Source: an uncultured Clostridia bacterium
GTDB taxonomy: Bacteria > Bacillota > Clostridia > TANB77 > CAG-508
Direction: 5' to 3'
Assembly (NCBI GenBank): GCA_944393395.1
Contig: CALYAB010000006.1
Location: 1 to 41,402, forward strand
DNA length: 41,402 nucleotides
Part shown: piece after piece, positions 15,746 through 26,427 of the stretch
How the letters are laid out: every line of letters starts with the position of its first letter
How positions within the stretch are numbered: the stretch's first letter is position 1
Made by a program: the position numbers and the translations under genes
Notes under the pieces: model-generated
What the model saw: the letters and a program-made list of their open reading frames with translations, nothing else
What the model was told of the DNA's origin: nothing
Databases searched by the model: none

Positions 15746-18700
15746 ATTAAAATACATATTATGTTAAAGTTCAACGAAGAAGACGGTTGGAAAGAAGTGC
15801 ATAACTGGATTTAAATACATCTTATGTTAAAGTTCAACTTACAAATCCTGTTTATATCGGTAAAATAAAATATACATTTAAATACATCTTATGTTAAAGT
15901 TCAACATAATGGTAGATAAAAAAGAAAGATTAATAACAGAATTTAAATACATCTTATGTTAAAGTTCAACTGACAATTTTTTTTAAGTATTATATTATTA
16001 CGTTGATTTAAATACATCTTATGTTAAAGTTCAACGGTGGCTACATCTTTCAAGGGATGTTGAAATGCGCATTTAAATACATCTTATGTTAAAGTTCAAC
16101 AAGAGTGCAAAATTCAAAACATTCAAACAAGACCGCATTTAAATACATCTTATGTTAAAGTTCAACAAATGAGGTTTCTCAAACTGTTATTTACAATTGG
16201 AGATTTAAATACATCTTATGTTAAAGTTCAACCATTAGCAAAAGGATATACAGAAGGAGAAAACAAATTTAAATACATCTTATGTTAAAGTTCAACCTTA
16301 TTAATATACGCTAGGTAATATTAATATATAGATTTAAATACATCTTATGTTAAAGTTCAACAGCTCGAATTGCTTGGGAAGAAATGAAAAAATTTATATT
16401 TAAATACATCTTATGTTAAAGTTCAACTTGGGTCCGCTATACCATTTATTTCTGCAAGTTTTATTTAAATACATCTTATGTTAAAGTTCAACTAGAGATA
16501 AAGATTAATAAGAAACAGTCTTTAAATATTTAAATACATCTTATGTTAAAGTTCAACCTAATGCTTGTTCTTCTGTTAATCCATATCTCCACATTTAAAT
16601 ACATCTTATGTTAAAGTTCAACGGCACAAAAGTTTGCACAAGGTGGAGATACAGCCAAATTTAAATACATCTTATGTTAAAGTTCAACATTTTACGCAAG
16701 GGAATTTTATAATAACAGGAATAGAATTTAAATACATCTTATGTTAAAGTTCAACATTTTGTCGGCAACAAATGGAGCATTTGTATTAATATTTAAATAC
16801 ATCTTATGTTAAAGTTCAACTCATATGCTATATGGCTCTATTTCCGTAAATGTCGGATTTAAATACATCTTATGTTAAAGTTCAACTTTGATATTTTTTC
16901 AAATTTTTTATTGACAATTATAATTTAAATACATCTTATGTTAAAGTTCAACATTTTTATCTTTAAAAGTTAGTTGGTTTTTATTATATTTAAATACATC
17001 TTATGTTAAAGTTCAACGCTATTATGGATATCGGATTTGCAAATTATGATTAATTTAAATACATCTTATGTTAAAGTTCAACATTAAAAAATATGGGAAA
17101 AATTTATATATTTATTCATTTAAATACATCTTATGTTAAAGTTCAACGTAAGTTTAGTTTTTCTTTCTTCACCGTTTCCGTATTTAAATACATCTTATGT
17201 TAAAGTTCAACATTGGTATTCTATGTTTCTATTATTTTTTGTTGATATTTAAATACATCTTATGTTAAAGTTCAACTAATTATATGAAAGTATTAGAAAG
17301 ATATGCGGATTTATTTAAATACATCTTATGTTAAAGTTCAACGTTAATTGAAAATTACGAACTTGGAAACGTTCGTTTATTTAAATACATCTTATGTTAA
17401 AGTTCAACATTTTTTTCTTATTTTATGTTATAATAATACTAAGATTTAAATACATCTTATGTTAAAGTTCAACAAATATGTAGCTTTTGATATGTTTAGT
17501 TTTTCTTATTTAAATACATCTTATGTTAAAGTTCAACTTGCTAAGAAAATAGTAGACCATTATTATATGCGATTTAAATACATCTTATGTTAAAGTTCAA
17601 CACTTTCAAATTCACTATATAACGGTGCCTATATCGAATTTAAATACATCTTATGTTAAAGTTCAACAGAATGTCACCTGCTCCGCCGTTTCCAAGTAGA
17701 GTATTTAAATACATCTTATGTTAAAGTTCAACTTTTTTGTATTTTAATTTTCTCTTTGAATATACAAATATTTAAATACATCTTATGTTAAAGTTCAACA
17801 GAATGTCACCTGCTCCGCCGTTTCCAAGTAGAGTATTTAAATACATCTTATGTTAAAGTTCAACTTTTTAATAGTTCAGAGCAACAAACTGCTTTAAGAA
17901 ATTTAAATACATCTTATGTTAAAGTTCAACTCGCAAAAGAACTTAAAACCGCTTATTGTATAAATGGATTTAAATACATCTTATGTTAAAGTTCAACAGC
18001 TATGCTTGATATCGACACAAATCTAAAAACGGTATTTAAATACATCTTATGTTAAAGTTCAACTTTTTTTCCATAATATTCTGAAATATCTTTTTGCTCA
18101 TTTAAATACATCTTATGTTAAAGTTCAACGGTTTTGTAGAGTTAGAAACAATCACTAAAAAGAAATTTAAATACATCTTATGTTAAAGTTCAACATGAGT
18201 TATTATCAATACATAGATAGAATTGATGGATTTAAATACATCTTATGTTAAAGTTCAACAATGGTGCTAATACTGGCTTTGTATATCTTTCTATTATTTA
18301 AATACATCTTATGTTAAAGTTCAACGAGATTCTGTTAAGCTTCCAAGAGATTGGCTGAAATTTAAATACATCTTATGTTAAAGTTCAACCAATCCTAAAT
18401 CCATCTAAGCTATCTAATCTTTCATTTAAATACATCTTATGTTAAAGTTCAACCGTTTTTATTAAATCGTCTGTATTAGAAGTTATTATTTAAATACATC
18501 TTATGTTAAAGTTCAACTAATTTAAGTAAGCAAATAGGATATTTAAGTCCATAATTTAAATACATCTTATGTTAAAGTTCAACCTACTAGTTGTAACCAT
18601 TTTAACGCCCACGCTACGTCATTTAAATACATCTTATGTTAAAGTTCAACTGAAGTAATAGAAGAATTATCAGACAGAGAAATTAAATTTAAATACATCT

Positions 18701-20349
18701 TATGTTAAAGTTCAACAAGGATATAATTACGAAGAAGTTCAAGCAAAAGTAAAATTTAAATACATCTTATGTTAAAGTTCAACAGAAAGTTATTTTTAGA
18801 CTTTCAGCAACCATCTAGATTTAAATACATCTTATGTTAAAGTTCAACTAATTTTATAAAATTAATAAGAAGTGAAATAATTTTATTTAAATACATCTTA
18901 TGTTAAAGTTCAACGATTAAGAATATTACAGAAAAACTTATAAATAAGTATTTAAATACATCTTATGTTAAAGTTCAACTAGAAAAATTAGAAATAACTG
19001 GTGCAAGTTATCAAATTTAAATACATCTTATGTTAAAGTTCAACTTACAATCTTATCTAGCACCAAGACAATTAGCGTGATTTAAATACATCTTATGTTA
19101 AAGTTCAACTTGAAAATGAACTTAATGAATTAAAAAATAAAATTGAATTTAAATACATCTTATGTTAAAGTTCAACTTTCTATATCGAAACTTTCTTCTT
19201 TTATTCCCATTTTATTTAAATACATCTTATGTTAAAGTTCAACTAATTCATAATTTCCATTTTCTATTAAATTTTTAATATTTAAATACATCTTATGTTA
19301 AAGTTCAACTCCATCATCAAAAAGTGGTTCCATACTATTTCCTAATTTAAATACATCTTATGTTAAAGTTCAACAAAATGCAAATGGTTAGAAGAGGAGT
19401 GATAACAAAATTTAAATACATCTTATGTTAAAGTTCAACTTTTTTCGTCTATAAACCAAAAGACATTTGCTTTATTTAAATACATCTTATGTTAAAGTTC
19501 AACATAGAAGGGAGAGAAACAAATGAAAAGTAAAATTTAATTTAAATACATCTTATGTTAAAGTTCAACGAGTTTGCCATATTGTTTAATTAATTTTACA
19601 CATTAATTTAAATACATCTTATGTTAAAGTTCAACAAAATAAGGAGGAATAAGTTATGGATAATATTTTATTTAAATACATCTTATGTTAAAGTTCAACG
19701 AAAATGCAGTGTTATTGCAGAATGCTACATTATCAGATTTAAATACATCTTATGTTAAAGTTCAACCATCTACAACTTATACAGTAAAAAGTGGTGATAC
19801 ATATTTAAATACATCTTATGTTAAAGTTCAACTATCAGATATGCCAAAAGGTAGTAGACAAGTATAATTTAAATACATCTTATGTTAAAGTTCAACTAGT
19901 TGGAACAGATGGAGATACACTTAAAATCTAATTTAAATACATCTTATGTTAAAGTTCAACATTTTTCTACACCACCTTTCTTCTGTTTTTTTAAATTTAA
20001 ATACATCTTATGTTAAAGTTCAACTCTAGATATCTCATTAATTGTATAATAAATGTTTTATTTAAATACATCTTATGTTAAAGTTCAACCCTCGTATCAT
20101 GCTATAATATTATTAGAGTTAATAGTATTTAAATACATCTTATGTTAAAGTTCAACTCGCAAATGGTACACCACAGTTTAAAATGTTATGATTTAAATAC
20201 ATCTTATGTTAAAGTTCAACTTTTAGCTAGCTTTTTTGATGGTTTTACCAACTAATTTAAATACATCTTATGTTAAAGTTCAACAGAATTGAAAATAAAG
20301 AAATAACGTATTTATCAGAATTTAAATACATCTTATGTTAAAGTTCAAC
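15746..20349 (-). CRISPR. Type I-B CRISPR array, 71 repeats
   Basis: I counted 71 repeats of 30 bp and 70 spacers of about 34-39 bp. In the transcribed (minus) direction the repeat starts GTTGAACTTTAACAT and ends GTATTTAAAT, giving a type I-B style AUUUAAAU 5' handle. All repeats are identical except the last at 15746-15775, which carries two substitutions and marks the old, trailer end. The leader and newest spacers are at 20349, next to cas2. One spacer occurs twice (17668-17702 and 17800-17834), with one other spacer between. Several spacers look like coding DNA: 19767-19802 translates to a LysM-like TYTVKSGDT, and two others include a ribosome binding site and ATG. The near-perfect repeats and the length suggest an active array. 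Confidence 0.98.
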
Positions 20350-20372
20350 CAAAAGAAAAAATAGGTATTTAT

Positions 20373-20401
20373 ATTATATATATTAATAAAAATCCTCTAA
20401 A
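20373..20401 (-). promoter_or_regulatory. Putative pre-crRNA promoter in the leader
   Basis: On the minus strand, -35 TTTAGA (20401-20396), a 17-nt spacer and -10 TATAAT (20378-20373). The predicted start at about 20366 is some 17 nt before the first repeat at 20349. Confidence 0.5.
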
Positions 20402-20421
20402 TAATCAAGTTTTTTCGTTAT

Positions 20422-20485
20422 TTTTCCAGGTAGCACTTTTTTTATCGTCCTCCAGTATCACTGTTTTCAGAGTTTGCCTGGAAAA
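20422..20485. repeat. Inverted repeat in the cas2-array leader
   Basis: TTTTCCAGG (20422-20430) and CCTGGAAAA (20477-20485) are perfectly complementary across a 46-nt interval and abut the cas2 stop codon at 20487. It may end the cas operon or mark a leader element used in spacer integration. Confidence 0.55.
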
Positions 20486-20486
20486 T

Positions 20487-20774
20487 TTATAAGAATATAT
20501 CCTCTGTATTTTTTTCCACAGTTCCTAATGTTGTCTCTCCTATTGTTTTAAAATCCATTATTTTAATAATAGATATAAAATCCTTTTTCTTATTTATTAT
20601 TTTTTTCAGCTCAAATTCTAGCTCTAAAATCTGGGCATTTGTTAACGCTCCTCTAAATACTGATTTTTGCCAATGATTTAAATATTTTTTACATTTTTTA
20701 AATACTTTATTTACTCTTTTTTCTTCTATATCATAAAATAAAAATACATAATTATAATTTATTTGTTTTTTCAT
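20487..20774 (-). CDS. cas2: CRISPR-associated endoribonuclease-fold protein Cas2
   Basis: 95 aa. The N-terminal strand YVFLFYDIEEKRVNKVFKKCKKYL is the Cas2 ferredoxin-fold signature with the conserved Asp, followed by HWQKSVFRGALTNAQ (the QxSVF motif). It forms the Cas1-Cas2 integrase that inserts new spacers. It is the last gene of the operon, next to the leader. The start lies 1 nt after the cas1 stop, with GAAGGAG inside the cas1 3' end. Confidence 0.96.
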   Translation of the reverse strand: MKKQINYNYVFLFYDIEEKRVNKVFKKCKKYLNHWQKSVFRGALTNAQILELEFELKKIINKKKDFISIIKIMDFKTIGETTLGTVEKNTEDIFL

Positions 20775-20775
20775 A

Positions 20776-21777
20776 CTACTCCTTCTTTTCTATATCAAAT
20801 GGTATAAATTTCTTATTTTCTAAAATAAATTTTATTAATTTGTATCCATCTAATTTTATCGCTTGTTTAAAAGTTATTTTTCGTTTTAATTTTGGATGTT
20901 CAAATGTTTTATTTATTCTATTTTCAAACTCTTGTATAAAAATCTTTTTTCCTTCTTCATTTAATAATGAATAATTTAATTTTTTCTCAAAATGTTTTTC
21001 TACTTTAACTTTTTTATTATTTACTAAATCAAATATCGTTCTAAACACTATAATTGGCTTAAAAACCTCACTTAAATCTAAACTTAGTGAAAATCTTGCT
21101 TCACTTGGTTCATGTAAAAATGATATTGATTGATCAAGATGTGTATTATATATTTGTGATATCGTTTTTGTATACAATAGCGTATTTCCAAATGATATCA
21201 TTGCATTCATTGGATTATCTGGTGGTCTTTTTACTCTTTTATTGATAATAAATTCTTCTGGCAAAAAATGTTTAAAACTCGAATAAAATATTGCCCAAAT
21301 TTTTCCCTCAACTGATAATACTTGATTTATATTTCTAGCATTTTCTAATAATTTTTTTACATCTTTATTATAAAAATCTATACATTCTTTTAATTCTTTT
21401 GCTCCATGTCTATAATAATGATATAAGACTATCCTTATATTTTTAGCAATTCCATTTACTATTGCCTTTGCAATTATTAAACGTTTTTTTTCAAAAGTCA
21501 TTGCTTGCTTAACTACCAATTTTCCACTTATCAATGACTTTTTTGGATAAAATGTTCCTATATAATTTTCATAATAGTTAAAAAAGTGTACTATTATTCC
21601 TGCTGTTGCCAATATATCTAATAGCTTTGTTGATATTGTAATATCATTAAAACAGTATAATTCTTTTACTTTCTCTATAGGTAGATAAAAATTTCCTTTA
21701 TCGTTTTTATACTTTATACTAAAATCTTGTCTTGCTAAATCACCTTTTGAAAATATATACTTACTTTCTGATTTCAT
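20776..21777 (-). CDS. cas1: CRISPR integrase Cas1, type I-B
   Basis: 333 aa, standard length. The metal-binding core is readable: an N-terminal strand domain, VEGKIWAIFYSSF carrying the first conserved Glu, then LHEPSEARFSLSLDLSEVFKP with the His and the Asp/Glu ligands. Cas1 is the catalytic subunit of the spacer integrase. AGGAG precedes the ATG at 21777. It sits between cas4 and cas2, the usual I-B adaptation order. Confidence 0.96.
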   Translation of the reverse strand: MKSESKYIFSKGDLARQDFSIKYKNDKGNFYLPIEKVKELYCFNDITISTKLLDILATAGIIVHFFNYYENYIGTFYPKKSLISGKLVVKQAMTFEKKRLIIAKAIVNGIAKNIRIVLYHYYRHGAKELKECIDFYNKDVKKLLENARNINQVLSVEGKIWAIFYSSFKHFLPEEFIINKRVKRPPDNPMNAMISFGNTLLYTKTISQIYNTHLDQSISFLHEPSEARFSLSLDLSEVFKPIIVFRTIFDLVNNKKVKVEKHFEKKLNYSLLNEEGKKIFIQEFENRINKTFEHPKLKRKITFKQAIKLDGYKLIKFILENKKFIPFDIEKKE

Positions 21778-21799
21778 TTATTAACTCCTTTTTTCTTAT

Positions 21800-22297
21800 T
21801 TACAAATAGCAATATTCATAATACGCACATCGTTTGCATTTATTTTCTTTTTCCACTTCTGGTACATCTTTTTGATTTATTAATATTTCTATCTGGTCCA
21901 TACAATTTTGTAATTTTTTCAAGTTTACATCATCTAATTTAATAATTTCTGTCTTATTATTTTCTTTTTTGTTTTTTTCATTATATACTAGCTTTCCCTC
22001 TTTTATAATTCCCTTATCTTTTAAATTTTTTAGATAAAATAATAATTGCATTTTTGCTGCTTCTGTATCAGCATCACTTTTTTTATATTCCTCTATATAT
22101 TGGGATGTCACTTTATCTAATACCATATTTTCATATTTTATTTCTGTATTATTTCCATCTTTTGCTTTTATTTCATGTAGTACTCTTCCCATTCTTACAT
22201 CTTCTGAATTATCTTCTAAGTTAATTCTATTAGCAAATAAATAACATTGTCTTTTACAATGGAAATAGTAATTTATAATTGTTCCTGTTATTTTCAT
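21800..22297 (-). CDS. cas4: CRISPR-associated exonuclease Cas4
   Basis: 165 aa, compact Cas4. An N-terminal cysteine in FHCKRQCYLFAN and the C-terminal cluster CKRCAYYEYC would hold the iron-sulfur cluster. The RecB-type nuclease core includes GRVLHE, and IKLDDVNL resembles a catalytic region. Cas4 trims prespacers and selects PAM sequences for integration. The ATG overlaps the cas3 stop (ATGA), indicating translational coupling. Confidence 0.93.
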   Translation of the reverse strand: MKITGTIINYYFHCKRQCYLFANRINLEDNSEDVRMGRVLHEIKAKDGNNTEIKYENMVLDKVTSQYIEEYKKSDADTEAAKMQLLFYLKNLKDKGIIKEGKLVYNEKNKKENNKTEIIKLDDVNLKKLQNCMDQIEILINQKDVPEVEKENKCKRCAYYEYCYL

Positions 22298-24705
22298 AAA
22301 AATAGTTCTTCTCCTTTTTCTAAATATTTCATTTTATTAAATCTTCCATCTTCTATATATTTTTCTCCATTTTCTACATAATACATTCCTAGTATTTTTT
22401 CTCCTTCTAATTGTTGTACTTGATTTTCATATATTGAATATATAAATAAATTCAATTCTTCAGATATTTGTGATAACTTTACTTTTTTTTCTGAATAAGA
22501 AGTAGTATCGTCCAAATAAATTTCCTTATATTTTTCAAAAACATCTTTTCCTTTTATTTCTTTTCCATCTATATGAATTGTATAATTTATAAAAATATCA
22601 ACTGTATCTTTTGTTTTTATTAAAGTCATAATCTCATCTATCTTTTTATAATTTATCATTCCACAATACTTTCTAAAATTTTTTATATTATTTTCTGTAT
22701 AGCTTTCTGACTCTTCTTGAATTCTTTTTATAATTTTATTATAAAATAGGTCAAATTTTTTATTTTCTAATATCTCTCTGTTTTCTTCTTGGTTTAAATT
22801 ATATTCTATTCTTTTATCATTTATATATATATTCCCTGCTTCATCTAAATTAAAAAAATATACTATACAATTTTTCTTTTTGTTTGACCTATTTATTCTT
22901 CCAATAAATTGTTCTTCACTATCCAAGAATGATATATCTTTAAATCCTATATCCATATCAATATCTACACCTGCTTCTATCGTCTGTGTAGCCACTAATA
23001 TCATTTCTTTTTCCTGCTTTGTTTTTTCGATTATTTTTCTTCTATAATATTTATTATCATCTCCAGTCATTATATATGTATTATTATTAAACATTTTCAA
23101 TCTTTGGTACAATTCTTCGGCAGTATTTTTCTTAATACATTCAACCAATATTTTTTTGCCATTTATTTTACAAATTTTTTCTACTAATTCTTCCATATTT
23201 ATTTTATTTTCTAATAACTCATAATTTAACTTTACTCTGCTTGAGAATATTTCACTTTTATAATATTTTTCACTATCATTTATTAATACGCAAAAATCCG
23301 AAATTTTTTCTTTTAGCAAATTGTCTAGTCTTGGTAATGTAGCCGACATAATAATAAATTTTATATTTAGTAATTTTGCATATTTATCAAACATTTCTAT
23401 CATTTCTCTCCATATATTGTTTGAATATGCTTGTATTTCATCTAAAATCACTACACTATTTATATAATTATACAAACTATAATTTTTTTCTTTTCCTGTT
23501 CCAAACAAAGTGTTAAACAAATTAACATGTGATGTTATTACAATTGGATATTGATTAAATATATTTTTTGTATATACCGCTTCATAATCCAAGTCTTCAT
23601 TTGTATCTTTTATCATAGAAGAAATTGAATTTATAACTACATAGTCTTGATATTTATCAAAATATTTTTGAAAAGTATTATCTGTTTGCTCTATTATATT
23701 ATTAAAAGGAAATATATAATGAATAGAATCTATATTTTCGTTATTTTCATACAATATTCTAGCTAAATTTATTGCCATATTTGTTTTTCCAGAACCTGTA
23801 GGTGCCTCTAAATAAAATATATTCTTTTCTAGATTTTGTTTTAGTGTTTTTTCTGTCTCAAGAAACATATCACTTCTTAATTTATTGATTTCTTCTATTT
23901 TTATCTCTTTTTTTTCATATTTTCTTATTGTATTTATTAATTCTGATTCTTCATACTTTTTAAATAAATTATTTTTTCTTTCTATTTCAAAATCTACATT
24001 TCTCCCTGACATATAATCATATGTTGCATAAAAGTCCGCTGTAATAATGCATGAATATAGCAATTTACAAAGTATATACATTTCTATTGGTTCTATTTTT
24101 AAAACCTCTAGAACTTTACTTATTTTACTTAAATCTAATTGTTTTTCATATATTTCTATTTGTGGTTTTGGTATTTCGGGAATTGCTTTATTTTTTATGC
24201 TATCTATTAATTCTCCTATTGACTCCAATTTTGTGTGATGCCTCGATATGATATATCCAAAATAATATCCAGCATACAATATTGTTAACTTCTCTATTGA
24301 ATTTTTTTCTTTTTCTTTACTTACTTTATTTAAAATCGCATCTATATATATTCTTGCTGATAAAGCAGCATGAGTATCATCCATATTCCTAATTTCTATT
24401 CCTAAGTCATTATCCATTTTATTTTTTTGAAATAACGGATTTATCTTTCCTACATCATGATAATATATTGCTTGTTTAAATAATATATATATTTCTTCAG
24501 TCATTTTATTATTTGTATTAAATACTTTACATATTATATTTCTTATGATTCCATCTAGCTTTTTATTTTTTTCCATTTTTTCATAATATTTATAAGTCAA
24601 TTCTAGATGAGAAGCCAGTAGTTCTCTTGAACTACCGGCTTTTGTATGTGCATAATAAGTGTGATCTAAATTCTTTATTAAATTTTCTATATATTTATTC
24701 TCCAT
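22294..24705 (-). CDS. cas3: Cas3 HD nuclease-helicase
   Basis: 803 aa. The N-terminal HD nuclease domain includes H20, H33 and the YYHDVGKINP motif (H83-D84). The superfamily 2 helicase follows: Walker A APTGSGKT (301-308), DEIQ (422-425) in place of DEAD, SAT (454-456), TQTIEAGVDID (motif V) and QFIGRINRS (motif VI). All motifs are intact, so it should unwind and degrade target DNA after Cascade binding. HD and helicase are fused in one protein, as usual for I-B. GGGAG lies close to the ATG at 24705. Confidence 0.97.
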   Translation of the reverse strand: MENKYIENLIKNLDHTYYAHTKAGSSRELLASHLELTYKYYEKMEKNKKLDGIIRNIICKVFNTNNKMTEEIYILFKQAIYYHDVGKINPLFQKNKMDNDLGIEIRNMDDTHAALSARIYIDAILNKVSKEKEKNSIEKLTILYAGYYFGYIISRHHTKLESIGELIDSIKNKAIPEIPKPQIEIYEKQLDLSKISKVLEVLKIEPIEMYILCKLLYSCIITADFYATYDYMSGRNVDFEIERKNNLFKKYEESELINTIRKYEKKEIKIEEINKLRSDMFLETEKTLKQNLEKNIFYLEAPTGSGKTNMAINLARILYENNENIDSIHYIFPFNNIIEQTDNTFQKYFDKYQDYVVINSISSMIKDTNEDLDYEAVYTKNIFNQYPIVITSHVNLFNTLFGTGKEKNYSLYNYINSVVILDEIQAYSNNIWREMIEMFDKYAKLLNIKFIIMSATLPRLDNLLKEKISDFCVLINDSEKYYKSEIFSSRVKLNYELLENKINMEELVEKICKINGKKILVECIKKNTAEELYQRLKMFNNNTYIMTGDDNKYYRRKIIEKTKQEKEMILVATQTIEAGVDIDMDIGFKDISFLDSEEQFIGRINRSNKKKNCIVYFFNLDEAGNIYINDKRIEYNLNQEENREILENKKFDLFYNKIIKRIQEESESYTENNIKNFRKYCGMINYKKIDEIMTLIKTKDTVDIFINYTIHIDGKEIKGKDVFEKYKEIYLDDTTSYSEKKVKLSQISEELNLFIYSIYENQVQQLEGEKILGMYYVENGEKYIEDGRFNKMKYLEKGEELFL

Positions 24706-24718
24706 AAATTACTCCCTT

Positions 24719-25486
24719 TTAAAAATAATATATATTTTTACCATTCACATTATATATATTTTTACTATCTTTTATTTCCAATTCTTGATTTGTATATATG
24801 AATTTTGAAAATTTACTATATCCTATTTTTTCATTTAACTCTACTGGCAATAATTCTTCATATAAATATTCCTTATTGGTTCGATTATCAAAACCTAATA
24901 ATTCTTCTAATAAATTCTCTTTTGGAATTGCAATTTTTTCTTCGAATAAGCTATCTATATATGATATTTCACTTACCTTTTCAGCCCCTTCTATTTTTAC
25001 ATTTTTTATATCAGCGAAATGATCATTTTTTCCTATATATGGTATATATTCACACTTTTTATTTATTAGATAATCCTTAATCTCTTTATATTCTTCTGTT
25101 TCTGTTTCTAAAAGATAAATTGTCCAACTTGGTTTTTCTAGCCATTGCTCTTTAACAATTAAATTATTTCCTACCTCTTTTGATGCATATCCTACAGAAT
25201 TATTAAAAGTCTGTATTTTTCTTGAATAATTTTCTTGTTCTATATTAGCTTCAATTCCTATTTTTATTTTTTTTAGTCTCTCATAGAATTCTGGTAACTT
25301 CTCTATTGGCTTGCCTAACCATTTTTGAAATGAGTAATAGTTATATCCATTTAGACCAATAATCGCCCCTAATAGCCCAAAAAGCATAATTTTATGTGGA
25401 AAATTATATGTATAATATGTTTCATTACTATCTGGCTTTTTTATAATTGCCATTGAAGCTGTTAATTCAAACTTTATTGTTTCCAT
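24719..25486 (-). CDS. cas5: Cascade subunit Cas5, type I-B
   Basis: 255 aa from ATG at 25486. The frame is open to a GTG at 25495, but GAAAGAG is placed better for the ATG. The N-terminal strand FELTASMAIIKKPDSNETYYTYNFPHK and the following GLLGAIIGL (the glycine-rich hydrophobic helix start) are typical of the Cas5 RAMP fold. Cas5 caps the 5' handle of the crRNA in Cascade. It lies between cas7 and cas3, 14 bp from cas3. Confidence 0.93.
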   Translation of the reverse strand: METIKFELTASMAIIKKPDSNETYYTYNFPHKIMLFGLLGAIIGLNGYNYYSFQKWLGKPIEKLPEFYERLKKIKIGIEANIEQENYSRKIQTFNNSVGYASKEVGNNLIVKEQWLEKPSWTIYLLETETEEYKEIKDYLINKKCEYIPYIGKNDHFADIKNVKIEGAEKVSEISYIDSLFEEKIAIPKENLLEELLGFDNRTNKEYLYEELLPVELNEKIGYSKFSKFIYTNQELEIKDSKNIYNVNGKNIYYF

Positions 25487-25500
25487 TTTTCTCACTCTTT

Positions 25501-26427
25501 CTAAAATAGATTTTTTATAACATCTCCTTCTTTTGCTCCTATTAATTCTGTTGTATATGTATTATAATAAATTTCTACTGTTTCTATCTCTGGTTTTACT
25601 TTTTCTTGATTTAGTATTTCTTCTAATTCCGTTATATCAATAATGTCTTTTTCATCTTGTTTTTCAAATATAATATATTGATCTAAGTTTGCTAAATATA
25701 ATTTACTATTTTCCTTGCATTCAATAAATATTGCAAATTCATTCTCACATCCCATTTTACTATTTGTATTATATGCTGTTGCTGCAATCAAGCATCCTTT
25801 TTTAAATTTCTCATAGCTTTCTTTTGTGTATCCTTGTAAATCTTCTATTTCATTTGTATATATATCGTAATTTTGTGGATTTACTGAGAAAGGATAAAAA
25901 TAATGAGCTTCGTTTGATACTATTTTTTTACCAATTGATGTATTTTGAGCAGTCTCTTTCTTAGTTGCATCTACAAATGGTGATAATATATCTATAATTT
26001 CTACACTTGAATCTTCGTATTTATTTAATCCTTGTCCTATTTGAACTGCTCCAGTAATACTCATATTACTTGAACCTTCTGCAAATGTTGCCCCAAAGTT
26101 TTGTACATCAATTGCTGAAAATAAATATTTTAATAATTCTTTTTTATCTTTTATAGATTTTACCTCTTTTCCAAATAATTGCTCAAATCTTTCTGCTAAT
26201 GTTCTTGCTTGTAAATTTCCTTTTTTATCTTTATATGATTTTATATATAACACTTTTTCTCCTTCGCTTTCCCACATTCTTTTTATAGGATACTTAAAAG
26301 CTTTGTCACTTCCAAAAATATTACCGTCAGATGTTGTTTTTGGCCTTCCCGTGAAGTCAGCATTCCAATTTGCTAATTTACTTTTTATTCCTATAACTCC
26401 ATATACTCTATTATTTTTCTTCTCCAT
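25501..26427 (-). CDS. cas7: Cascade backbone subunit Cas7 (Csh2 type)
   Basis: 308 aa from the preferred ATG at 26427 (GGAGG at 8 nt); two upstream in-frame ATGs at 26433 and 26442 are too close to or before that site. The N-terminus NRVYGVIGIKSKLANWNADF, then TGRPKTTSDGNIFGSDKAFKYPIKR, is the Csh2 signature of type I-B. Several copies would line the crRNA spacer. The start overlaps the cas8 3' end by 17 bp. Confidence 0.95.
   Translation of the reverse strand: MEKKNNRVYGVIGIKSKLANWNADFTGRPKTTSDGNIFGSDKAFKYPIKRMWESEGEKVLYIKSYKDKKGNLQARTLAERFEQLFGKEVKSIKDKKELLKYLFSAIDVQNFGATFAEGSSNMSITGAVQIGQGLNKYEDSSVEIIDILSPFVDATKKETAQNTSIGKKIVSNEAHYFYPFSVNPQNYDIYTNEIEDLQGYTKESYEKFKKGCLIAATAYNTNSKMGCENEFAIFIECKENSKLYLANLDQYIIFEKQDEKDIIDITELEEILNQEKVKPEIETVEIYYNTYTTELIGAKEGDVIKNLF

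Noticed and set aside
19685..19867. 60-codon plus-strand ORF inside the CRISPR array
   Set aside because: It is made of repeat and spacer sequence read through by chance; the recurring NTSYVKVQ-like peptide is the translated repeat.
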